Below are positions 54,541 to 61,386 of a stretch of DNA of 64,000 nt, piece after piece. The DNA is from Streptomyces sclerotialus. GTDB lineage: Bacteria > Actinomycetota > Actinomycetes > Streptomycetales > Streptomycetaceae. Made by a program: the position numbers and the translations under genes. The first letter of the stretch is position 1, and each line of letters begins with the position of its first letter. The notes below the pieces were generated by a model, which did no database searches, was not told the DNA's origin, and was given only the letters and a program-made list of their open reading frames with translations. The DNA is taken from positions 1-64,000 of the forward strand of contig JODX01000020.1 of the NCBI GenBank assembly GCA_000719105.1, written 5' to 3'.

Positions 54541-56055
54541 TCACGGACGCAGCACGGGGAAATCGGCCTCGGCCCACAGAGCGCGGGCGGGGGAGGGCCC
54601 GTCGTGGACGGTGTCGCCGGCGGTGTTCCACGTTCTGCTCGGGGCGGTGACGTCGCCGACCGCCGGCCAGCCCGGGTCTCCGGTGGCGGCGAAGTCGGCC
54701 CAGGCGCGCACCATACGGCGGGCCAGTTCATGGTCCGCGGAGGTGGGTGCGCCGCCGATGAGGAACGCCAGGCGGTCGTCGTCCACGTTGCCGAAGGCGA
54801 ACGGGATGTCCGCGCAGTGCCAGGCACGCACGAGCCCCTGAGGGTCCGTGCGCCGCCGGTCGAAGCGGGACAGGAACGCCCGGCCGCCGGCCCGGGCGTG
54901 GACCTCGGCGAGCCGGTTGCCGTACTCCACGAACAGCAGATCGCTGAAGACGGCGAGATAGACGTCCAGGACCGGTGCGTGGGGCAGCGCCGCGCGATAA
55001 CCGGCCACCAGGCCGCCCGGGAGACCGAAGTCCTCGGCGAAGCGCGCGAGCTGCTCGTCGGTGGTGACCTTCGCGCTGCTGCCGACGGCGTCGAGCAGCC
55101 AGTACTCCTCCGTGGTGTGGCAGACCAGCAGGTCCACTCCGCGGGCCGCGCCGTCCGCCAGTCCCGTGAGGGGGTCGGTGGGCAGTACGTCGCCGTCGAG
55201 GACCGGGGCGTAGAGCGAGGGGTCGTAGTGGCGGGAGCCGGAGGCGGGGTCGTGCCGGTAGGCGTCGACCACCTGGTCCGAGGCGGTGACCAGGGCCTGC
55301 GGGGTCCTGGAGAGAAGGCCCTCGGGTGTGGCGGGGCAGCCCGCCGCCGCGGCCACCTCCCGGGTGGTCGCCTCGGCCATGCCGGGCGTGTAGCAGGGAC
55401 TGGCGGGGCTGTGCGCGATGGCGCGGTGGAACAGACCGCGGGCGCGGTCCATCACCATCAGGCAGGCGACCGAAGCGGCTCCGGACGACTGGCCGGCGAT
55501 CGTGACGTTGCCGGGGTCGCCACCGAAGGCGGCGATGTTCTCCCGTACCCAGCGCAGGGCCGCGACCTGGTCGAGCAGGCCCCGGTTGTCCGGGTACGCG
55601 CGGGACGCGTCTTCCGCCCGGCCGGCCGGGACATGGCCGAAGCCCTCGAATCCGAGCCGGTAGTTGAGGGTGACCACGACCAGACCGGCGCGGGCCAGGA
55701 CGGTGCCGTCGAAGTCGGGCTGGGCCGAGGAACCGAAGGTGTAGGCGCCACCGTGGATCCAGACCAGGACGGGCAGGCGGCCGCCGTCGGGAGCCGGGGT
55801 CCAGACGTTCACGGTGAGGATGCCCTCGTCGCCGGGGGACCACGAGGGCGCGCCGGGCAGCTCCGCCGACTGCGGGGCGACGGGGCCGAAGTCCGTGCAG
55901 TCCCGTACTCCGGTCCACGCCGGGGCCGGGCGGGGTGCGCGGAACCGGCCGGCGCCGAACGGCGGGGCGGCATAGGGGACACCGAGGACGGCGACGACGT
56001 CGGCGGCGGCCCTGAAGCCCCGGACGGAACCGTTCTTCGTCTCGAAGACATCCAT
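54541..56055 (-). CDS. Type-B carboxylesterase
   Basis: Ester hydrolase of 504 residues of the alpha/beta carboxylesterase/lipase type. Oxyanion motif WIHGGAYTFGS, the DNRGLLDQVAALRWVRENI stretch and nucleophile elbow GQSSGAASV (usually GESAGG, here with Gln and Ser) are clear. No signal peptide, so probably cytoplasmic. ATG 56055 begins the typical ETKNGSVRGF start. An inverted repeat about 100 nt upstream may be an operator. The natural substrate is unknown. Confidence 0.86.
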   Translation of the reverse strand: MDVFETKNGSVRGFRAAADVVAVLGVPYAAPPFGAGRFRAPRPAPAWTGVRDCTDFGPVAPQSAELPGAPSWSPGDEGILTVNVWTPAPDGGRLPVLVWIHGGAYTFGSSAQPDFDGTVLARAGLVVVTLNYRLGFEGFGHVPAGRAEDASRAYPDNRGLLDQVAALRWVRENIAAFGGDPGNVTIAGQSSGAASVACLMVMDRARGLFHRAIAHSPASPCYTPGMAEATTREVAAAAGCPATPEGLLSRTPQALVTASDQVVDAYRHDPASGSRHYDPSLYAPVLDGDVLPTDPLTGLADGAARGVDLLVCHTTEEYWLLDAVGSSAKVTTDEQLARFAEDFGLPGGLVAGYRAALPHAPVLDVYLAVFSDLLFVEYGNRLAEVHARAGGRAFLSRFDRRRTDPQGLVRAWHCADIPFAFGNVDDDRLAFLIGGAPTSADHELARRMVRAWADFAATGDPGWPAVGDVTAPSRTWNTAGDTVHDGPSPARALWAEADFPVLRP

Positions 56056-56152
56056 GGCCGCTGCCTCTCGTCGTTCGTCGGGCCGCCCGGGGGAGGGCGG
56101 GGCCTCAGCCTCGCACTCCCCGGCACATCCCGGCCAACACCGCTGTCACGAC

Positions 56153-56177
56153 GATTGACGCACCAGTGATGTCAATC
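56153..56177. promoter_or_regulatory. Inverted repeat upstream of the carboxylesterase gene
   Basis: GATTGAC-N11-GTCAATC, perfect 7-bp arms, centred about 110 nt before the esterase start and 32 nt below the SDR stop. On the minus strand it contains TTGACA, a consensus -35 box, so it may be a regulated promoter. Confidence 0.5.
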
Positions 56178-56208
56178 CCGGAAATGCGGTCGGGTCAGCG
56201 CGGTCAGG

Positions 56209-56978
56209 TCATCGGCCGGTGTACCCCGCATCGACGTGGATGACGGAGCCCGTCACGTACGACGCCTGGTCGGAGGCGAGCCACAGGCTGGCCTGGGCGA
56301 CCTCACGCGGCCGGCCGAACCGGCCGAGCAGGCTGAGCTGCAGGGCGTACTCCTCCTCGGTGTGGCCGAACTGCTCCAGCGCACCGCGCAGCATCGGCGT
56401 GTCGATGGCGCCCGGCGCGACCGCGTTGACGCGGATGCTGTGGACGCCGTTCTCGACGGCGGCGGTCTTGGTGAGGCCGTTGACGCCGTGCTTGGCGGCC
56501 ACGTAGGCGGGGTTGCCGGGCTGCGGGCGGAAGCCGCCGACCGAGGAGATGTTGACGACGGAACCGCCGCCGCCCTGCTTGATGAGCTGCTGCAGCTCCC
56601 ACTTCAGGCAGAGCGCGGTGCCCTTGAGGTCGACGGCGATGAGCCGGTCCCAGTGGTCCTAGTCGAACTCGGCGGTCGGCTTGTCGTCCGGGGTGAGCGC
56701 CGCGTTGTTCACCGCGACGTCGAGGCGGCCGTAGGTGTCGACGGCGGCCTGCACCATCGCCTTGACCTGCGCGCTGTCGGCCACGTTGATCTTGAAGAAG
56801 GAGGCGGTGCCGCCACCCGCGGTGATCTCGTCGGCGACGTCCCGGCCGCGCTCCTCGTTCAGGTCCGCGACGAGCACCTTCGCGTCCGCCTCGGCGAACA
56901 GGCGGGCCGTGGCCTCGCCGTGCCCATGGCCGCGCCGGTGGCGACGGCCACCTTGCCGTCCAGTACGGGGAACGTCAT
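56209..56978 (-). pseudogene. Short-chain dehydrogenase, disrupted by frameshift and nonsense codon
   Basis: Classic SDR of about 255 residues if repaired. From ATG 56978 it reads MTFPVLDGKVAVATGAAMG, then shifts frame: at about 56918 one base is missing (GGC-ACG-GCGAG where GGC-ACG-GGC-GAG is expected). The other frame gives VADLNEERGRDVADEI and NNAAL up to an in-frame TAG (56661-56659) after PTAEFD. The same frame then continues with DHWDRL, the Y-x-x-x-K site in AYVAAKHG and VTGSVIHVDAGYTGR to 56209. Two independent lesions argue for a decayed gene or local sequence error. The start overlaps the tetR stop by 4 nt. Confidence 0.87.
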
Positions 56979-57730
56979 GTCTTGCGCCTTTCCTCGTTCG
57001 CGTCCCCCGCCGTGGGGGACGTCGCGGCCGGGAGGGAGGAGGCAGGCCGGCGGCGTGCGAGGAAGGACTCCTCCAGCAGCTCGTCGAACGCCCGGTCCAC
57101 CCTCGCGGCCAAGTCCTCCGGCCCGGTACCGGTGCCGCCCGCCCACTGATAGAGCACGGTGCCGAGCACCCCGGCCCCGGCCTCGACGACGATGCCGGGG
57201 CGGGGATCGGCGCCGGGGTCCACGCCGAGGCGCGCGGCCAGGATGCGGACCGACTCGGTCTGCTCGTCCCAGCGGATCCGCGCGTACGCGGCGAACAGCG
57301 CCGGCTCCCCGGGTACCAGCGCGAGCAGGGCGCGTGGTCCGGGCCGGCTGTGCTCGGCGGGCTGTCCGGGGTCCGTGAGCCAGGTGTGCACGGCGGCGCG
57401 GTAACTCGTCAGCAGAGGTTCGTCGTAAGGGCGGCCGCGCAGTGCCGCGTTGATGCGCTCGCCGTCGGCGCGGGCGAAGTTCAGCGCGGCGTCCTCCTTG
57501 CCGGCGAAGTACCGGCTGAAGGTGCGCCGGGTGACCTGCGCGCGCTCCGAGATTGCGTCGACGCCGACCTCCGCGAGGCCGCGCTCCAGGATGAGGTCGA
57601 CCGCGGCCGAGGCCAGGGCCTGTCTGGTCCGCAGGGACCTCAGCCGCCTGCGGTCCGCCGTCGCGTCGATCGTGCCGATCGCGTCGCCCACGCCGCCCGC
57701 GCCACCGGGGACACCATTACCAGCGCTCAT
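56975..57730 (-). CDS. TetR-family regulator upstream of the SDR gene
   Basis: Protein of 251 residues. N-terminal helix-turn-helix VGVDAISERAQVTRRTFSRYF with AGKEDAALNF after it, then a helical ligand domain and a disordered arginine/serine-rich tail. ATG 57730 starts the first helix-containing region after a Gly-rich lead. The stop overlaps the SDR start by 4 nt, so the pair is co-translated and the regulator probably controls its own operon. A palindrome and a good -10 box (TATAGG on the minus strand at about 57741) lie just upstream. Confidence 0.85.
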   Translation of the reverse strand: MSAGNGVPGGAGGVGDAIGTIDATADRRRLRSLRTRQALASAAVDLILERGLAEVGVDAISERAQVTRRTFSRYFAGKEDAALNFARADGERINAALRGRPYDEPLLTSYRAAVHTWLTDPGQPAEHSRPGPRALLALVPGEPALFAAYARIRWDEQTESVRILAARLGVDPGADPRPGIVVEAGAGVLGTVLYQWAGGTGTGPEDLAARVDRAFDELLEESFLARRRPASSLPAATSPTAGDANEERRKT

Positions 57731-57751
57731 ACATGCATCCTATACCTGAAT

Positions 57752-57782
57752 TGTCCCATCGGGACATTAGTTGGGGTGTCCC
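57752..57782. promoter_or_regulatory. TetR-type operator with three half-sites
   Basis: TGTCCC-atc-GGGACA (57752-57766) is a perfect palindrome, and a third TGTCCC half-site follows at 57777-57782. It sits over the likely -35 region of the tetR-SDR operon and in front of the WhiB-like gene, so it could control both directions. Confidence 0.62.
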
Positions 57783-57848
57783 TGGTCCGAGCCGCTCATT
57801 GATGCGGTGTTGATCGAACGTTTTCCGCCGCCCGGCACGATCCCGTCC

Positions 57849-58112
57849 ATGCACATCGACACACTCACCCCGCCTCACCTCGCCCGGCCGGAGCAGGCGC
57901 TGTGCGCGGAGACCGGGGCCGACTTCTTCTTCCCCGAGCCGGGAAGCTCGGTGCGTGAGGCCAAGCGCATCTGCGGCATGTGCGAGATGCGCTCCGCCTG
58001 CCTGGAGTACGCGCTCGCCAACGACGAGCGCTTCGGCGTCTGGGGCGGTCTGTCGGAGAAGGAACGGCTCCGTCTCCGGCGCACCGGCCCGGCCGGGGAG
58101 CCGAACCGATAG
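57849..58112 (+). CDS. WhiB-like iron-sulfur regulatory protein
   Basis: Small protein of 87 residues of the Wbl family, which carry a [4Fe-4S] cluster and act with sigma factors in actinobacteria. The four cysteines are Cys19, Cys42, Cys45 and Cys51 (ICGMCEMRSAC), followed by the GVWGG turn (63-67) and a basic C-terminal tail (KERLRLRR) for DNA contact. The start at ATG 57849 gives the usual length, though its ribosome site is poor; the frame is open to 57771. A hairpin follows the stop. Which Wbl subclass it is remains open. Confidence 0.88.
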   Translation: MHIDTLTPPHLARPEQALCAETGADFFFPEPGSSVREAKRICGMCEMRSACLEYALANDERFGVWGGLSEKERLRLRRTGPAGEPNR

Positions 58113-58122
58113 ATCCGCAAGT

Positions 58123-58148
58123 GCCCGAATCCATAAATCCATTCGGGC
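58123..58148 (+). terminator. Hairpin after the WhiB-like gene
   Basis: GCCCGAAT-N10-ATTCGGGC, perfect 8-bp arms with an A/T-rich loop, 11 nt after the stop. It is flanked by two exact copies of AGATCCGCAAG (58111-58121 and 58169-58179). Probably a terminator separating the WhiB-like gene from the tRNA-like locus. Confidence 0.6.
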
Positions 58149-58184
58149 GGCCGAGACCCGCGGGGTTAAGATCCGCAAGCGCGG

Positions 58185-58256
58185 CCGGGCGTAGCGCAGA
58201 GGCAGGCGCACCGCCTTGCTCAGGCGGACACGCCGGTTCGAATCCGGCCGCCCGGA
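58185..58256 (+). tRNA. tRNA-like element A, anticodon GCU in a class I fold
   Basis: Folds as a full cloverleaf: acceptor CCGGGCG/CGCCCGG (7 bp, no mismatch), T8-A9, D stem GCGC/GCGC with loop AGAGGCAG, anticodon arm CCGCC-TTGCTCA-GGCGG, four-base variable loop, T arm GCCGG-TTCGAAT-CCGGC. The anticodon would be GCU (serine), but the long variable arm of serine tRNA is missing and base 37 is C, which is unusual. No CCA is encoded. A TAAGAT box at 58167-58172 may be its -10. Either a divergent or repurposed tRNA. Confidence 0.55.
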
Positions 58257-58320
58257 CGCGTACGGAACCGTGACACGGGCCGGTCGGGCCGGTCGGGCCG
58301 ACCGTCGCGGTGCGCGCGGG
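58257..58320 (+). other. Spacer between tRNA-like elements A and B
   Basis: 64 nt, GC-rich, with three tandem copies of GGTCGGGCC-like units (58280-58300). No coding signal seen. Confidence 0.4.
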
Positions 58321-58392
58321 GGTCCCGTAGAGCAGAGGCAGACTCGCCGCCTTCTCAGGGCGGATACGCCGGTTCGCATCCGACCGGGACCA
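58321..58392 (+). tRNA. tRNA-like element B, anticodon CUC
   Basis: Acceptor GGTCCCG/CGGGACC (7 bp perfect), T8-A9, D arm GAGC-AGAGGCAGA-CTC (three pairs), anticodon arm CCGCC-TTCTCAG-GGCGG with anticodon CUC (glutamate) and A37, T arm GCCGG-TTCGCAT-CCGAC. Odd points: conserved A58 of the T loop is C, one T-stem pair is C-A, and no CCA is encoded. The sequence differs strongly from normal tRNA-Glu but shares its D-loop with elements A and C. It ends 35 nt before the SDR start. Confidence 0.5.
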
Positions 58393-58427
58393 CGGCACGG
58401 TGGAGAACGGGGCGGGCGGGGACACAC

Positions 58428-59695
58428 ATGACCGAGGCGAGCACCGAGGTGAGCCCCGAGGCGAGCACCGAGGGAGCCGCCGAGACGATCACCGGGGAAG
58501 AGCTGGAGGCCTTCCCCCGCACGGTCGGCCGGCTGCGTGCCCTCCCCGTCGACGACCCGGTGCGGCTCCGGGCCGAGCAGGTCGCCGCGTCCTTCGCGCG
58601 CGACGGACGGCTGCGCCGGCGGAAGGTGCTCGGCGCCGGGAAGTCCGCCGCCGACGCCGCGGTGATGGCCGCGACCGCCACCGGCGCCCTGGACCGGCGG
58701 GAGGACGCTCCGCTGAGGGAAGCCCGGGCGGGCAGCGGCAGCGGAGACAGTACCGGCAGCGGGGCTGACCCTGGCGCCGGCGCCGAAGGCGACCCCCGCC
58801 CCGGCACCGCCCACCGCACCGCCGGCGTGTACCGCAAGCCCCGTAGCTGTTACGTCTGCAAGGCGTCCTATCGACAGGTCGACATCTTCTACCACCGCCT
58901 CTGTCCCGGCTGTGCGGCCGGCAACATGGCCCGCCGTACGCTCGGCACCGATCTCACCGGCCGCCGCGTCCTCCTCACCGGGGGCCGGGTGAAGATCGGC
59001 TTCCAGCTGGCGCTGATGATGCTGCGGGACGGCGCGGAGCTGCTGCTGACCAGCCGTTTCCCGCACGACACGGTGCGCCGGTTCCGGGCCGAGCCGGGCA
59101 GCGCCGAATGGCTGGACCGGCTCACCGTCCTCGCCGTAGATCTACGAGCCCCACGCCAGGTGCTGGGGCTGTGCGAGGAGCTGCGGCAGGAGGGGAGCCG
59201 CTCGACATCCTGGTCAACAACGCGGCGCAGACGGTCCGCAGACCGCCCGGGTCGTACGCGCTGCTGGCCGCCGGGGAACGCCTCGGCCGGGTCGAGCGCG
59301 CCCAGCCGCGCCGACCAGGAGTTCTCCGGGGAGGGATCGGGCAGCAGCCCGGCCTCGTCGGCCTCGCGCAGCGCGACGGGCAGGGCCGCCCCGCTCCCGC
59401 CGGCCGGCGCCCGCAGCGGCGTGAACCCGGGGGCCTGCCGCGCGCCCGCGGGCAGCGCGACCCGCGCCGGTACGTGGTCAACGTGACCGCGGTCGAGGGC
59501 CGTTTCGCCGTACGCAACAAGATGGCGGACCATCCGCACACCAACATGGCCAAGGCCGCCCTCAACATGCTCACCCGCACGAGCGCCGCCGAACTGGCCG
59601 AGCAGGCGCGCGTGTACGACCCGATCGTGCGAGGGAAGGCGGGGGACCCCGTCTCGGGTGTGTTCCTGAAGGACTACAGGGAGGCGAAGTGGTGA
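58428..59695 (+). pseudogene. Zinc-ribbon SDR protein, scrambled by frameshift, inversion and deletions
   Basis: The N-terminus from ATG 58428 is intact: helical region, Gly/Ser linker, a CYVC...CPGC zinc-ribbon (about 142-164), and the SDR nucleotide-binding strand [15 protein letters not shown]. At about 59195 one G of a run is missing (QEGS instead of [10 protein letters not shown]), and the frame moves on to [22 protein letters not shown]. Between about 59265 and 59451 the expected peptide lies on the opposite strand ([19 protein letters not shown]). The frame then returns with [12 protein letters not shown] and [14 protein letters not shown], and jumps from AELAEQ to [10 protein letters not shown], so the VDTGW segment is lost. 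The stop overlaps the LRR start by 4 nt. Confidence 0.85.
59257..59459. other. Inverted segment inside the SDR gene, flanked by 8-bp inverted repeats
   Basis: CGCGCTGC (59257-59264) and GCAGCGCG (59452-59459) flank 187 bp. Flipping these 187 bp joins TCG-TAC-GCG-CTG to CCC-GCG-GGC and, at the other end, GGC-CAG to CAG-CGC, giving one open frame through both junctions. The flipped peptide contains the family's ENSW and LDPAE motifs in the right order. About 25 conserved residues after LDPAE remain missing. Confidence 0.75.
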
Positions 59696-60012
59696 GCGAG
59701 CAGATGGACCAGGTACCCGCCCCCTCCTTCGCCGGCGTCCCGCCCGAGCGGCTGGACTTCACGGCCGGTACGGCCCTGCCCGAGACCGGGGCCGACGGGC
59801 CCTCCCCGGTACGGCATCTGCTGCTGGGCACGGACGGGCTCGGTGACGAGGGCGCGGCCGCCGTGGCCGCGAGCGGCGGCGAGGTCGAGACGCTCTACCT
59901 GGGCTGCAACGGGATCACCGCGGCCGGCGCCTGCCGGATCGCCGACCAGCTGCGGGCCTCGCCCCAGGTGGTCACCGGGGTATGGCTCAAGCGCCGCAAG
60001 ACGGGGCCGTAG
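59692..60012 (+). CDS. Short ribonuclease-inhibitor-like LRR protein, probably truncated
   Basis: ORF of 106 residues with two leucine-rich repeats of the ribonuclease-inhibitor type ([18 protein letters not shown], then [23 protein letters not shown]). Such proteins normally have many more repeats. Here the third one stops after GVWLKR, and the last codons (RKTGP, TAG) already lie in tRNA-like element C. GTG 59692 overlaps the SDR stop (GTGA) with GGGAGG upstream, so SDR and LRR form an operon. Truncation by the same process that damaged the SDR gene is likely. Confidence 0.65.
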   Translation: MSEQMDQVPAPSFAGVPPERLDFTAGTALPETGADGPSPVRHLLLGTDGLGDEGAAAVAASGGEVETLYLGCNGITAAGACRIADQLRASPQVVTGVWLKRRKTGP

Positions 60013-60075
60013 CGCAGAGGCAGATGCGCCGGTCTCCAAAACCGGAACACGCTGGTTCGAATCCAGCCGCCCCGC
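60002..60075 (+). tRNA. tRNA-like element C, anticodon CCA (tRNA-Trp-like)
   Basis: The anticodon arm CCGGT-CTCCAAA-ACCGG is that of tRNA-Trp (anticodon CCA, A37). D arm with loop AGAGGCAG as in elements A and B, T arm GCTGG-TTCGAAT-CCAGC. The acceptor stem forms seven pairs (CGGGG...CG with CGCCCCG) only if one C (60007) is bulged. No CCA is encoded. It overlaps the end of the LRR ORF by 11 nt. It may be a defective or special tRNA-Trp relative; the normal tRNA-Trp would lie elsewhere. Confidence 0.55.
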
Positions 60076-60132
60076 CCCTGCCTCCCGGCCCCTCGGCCCC
60101 TGCTGCTTCGGTTCCTTGACCCTGGGCCTCTG

Positions 60133-61107
60133 TTACTTCAGGCCCCGAGCCGCCATCCGCGCCCGCCGCGCCTCCAGCTTCTCGTCGAACTTGCGCGCCT
60201 CCGAGTCCAGTCCGCCCATGTAGAGCCCCAGCTCCTCCTGCGCCTGCAGGCCCTCGGGACCGAGCCCGTCGATCTCCATGACCTTCAGGAAGCGCAGCAC
60301 CGGCTGGAGCACGTCGTCGTGGTGGATGCGCATGTTGTACACGCCGCCGATGGCCATCTGGGCGGCCGCGCGCTCGAAGCCGGGCATGCCGTGGCCGGGC
60401 ATGCGGAAGTTGACCACGACGTCACGGACCGCCTGCATCGTGAGGTCGGGCGCGAGCTCGAACGCCGCCTTCAGCAGGTTCCGGTAGAACACCATGTGCA
60501 GGTTCTCGTCGGTCGCGATGCGCGCCAGCATGCGGTCGCAGACCGGGTCGCCGGACTGGTGGCCGGTGTTGCGGTGCGAGATGCGCGTGGCCAGCTCCTG
60601 GAAGGCGACGTACGCGACGGAGTGCAGCATCGAGTGCCGGTTGTCCGACTCGAAGCCCTCGCTCATGTGCGCCATGCGGAACGCCTCGAGCTTGTCGGGG
60701 TCCACCGCGCGCGAGGCGAGCAGGTAGTCGCGCATCACGATGCCGTGGCGGCCCTCCTCGGCCGTCCAGCGGTGCACCCAGGTGCCCCACGCGCCGTCAC
60801 GGCCGAAGAGCGAGGCGATCTCGTGGTGGTAACTGGGCAGGTTGTCCTCGGTCAGCAGGTTGACCACGAGGGCTATGCGGCCGATCTCGGTGACCTTCGA
60901 CTGCTCCTTCTCCCAGGGCTCACCGTCCTCGAAGAAGCCGGGGAAGTTGCGGCCGTCGCTCCACGGGACGTACTCGTGCGGCATCCAGTCCTTGGCGACC
61001 TGCAGATGCCGGTTGAGTTCCTTCTCGACCACTTCCTCCAGTGCGTACAGCAGGCGTGCGTCCGTCCAGTCGGACGAGCTGCCGAGGTGGGGAGAGGCGA
61101 TCGACAC
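60133..61107 (-). CDS. Acyl-ACP desaturase (stearoyl-ACP delta-9-desaturase family)
   Basis: Soluble diiron enzyme of 324 residues that introduces a double bond into acyl-ACP. Iron-ligand motifs are TEDNLPSYHHEI, TAEEGRHGIVM and ATDENLHMVF, in the order E-x-x-H ... E-E-x-x-H ... D-E-x-x-H. N-terminal HLQVAKDWMPHEYVPWSDGRNF is typical of actinobacterial DesA-like proteins. GTG 61107 has TGGAGA about 7 nt before. A large palindromic array lies 54-108 nt upstream and suggests tight regulation of membrane fluidity. Confidence 0.92.
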   Translation of the reverse strand: MSIASPHLGSSSDWTDARLLYALEEVVEKELNRHLQVAKDWMPHEYVPWSDGRNFPGFFEDGEPWEKEQSKVTEIGRIALVVNLLTEDNLPSYHHEIASLFGRDGAWGTWVHRWTAEEGRHGIVMRDYLLASRAVDPDKLEAFRMAHMSEGFESDNRHSMLHSVAYVAFQELATRISHRNTGHQSGDPVCDRMLARIATDENLHMVFYRNLLKAAFELAPDLTMQAVRDVVVNFRMPGHGMPGFERAAAQMAIGGVYNMRIHHDDVLQPVLRFLKVMEIDGLGPEGLQAQEELGLYMGGLDSEARKFDEKLEARRARMAARGLK

Positions 61108-61160
61108 AGTGGTCTCCAGAGGGGGACGAGGTACACGTGCACGGTCACGAGCGGGTGACC

Positions 61161-61215
61161 CGTAACCTACGGCATCGTAGGCTACGACACCGTAGGTTAC
61201 GAAACCGTAGGTTAA
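61161..61215. promoter_or_regulatory. 41-bp palindrome plus extra half-site upstream of the desaturase gene
   Basis: Outer arms CGTAACCTACGG (61161-61172) and CCGTAGGTTACG (61190-61201) enclose an inner palindrome TCGTAG-g-CTACGA (61175-61187). A further CCGTAGGTTA lies at 61205-61214. Overall 18 of 20 positions are symmetric. It is probably the operator of a TetR- or GntR-type lipid regulator; the factor is not in the window. Confidence 0.8.
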
Positions 61216-61283
61216 GAGTGGCGTAAAGGCCGCTGATCAGGGGGTACGGTCCATCGGCGGAACCTTCCTGATGGCATGCCGAA

Positions 61284-61312
61284 GGCCCCGCGGACCCGCA
61301 GGTCCCGGGGCC
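61284..61312 (-). terminator. Terminator of the uvrA-like gene
   Basis: GGCCCCG-c-GGACC (61284-61296) pairs with GGTCCCGGGGCC (61301-61312): 12 bp with one bulge, loop CGCA. It lies 75-103 nt below the uvrA-like stop and before the desaturase promoter. Confidence 0.7.
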
Positions 61313-61386
61313 GAACGGGGGAGGCCGGAAGGGGGCGTTGACCCGGTCGGGCGTACGGCATCGGGACGCGCCCGGTGGCCGGGCCG

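Noticed and set aside
58185..58256. Element A as ordinary tRNA-Ser(GCU)
   Set aside because: Serine tRNAs need a long variable arm; here it has four bases, and base 37 is C.
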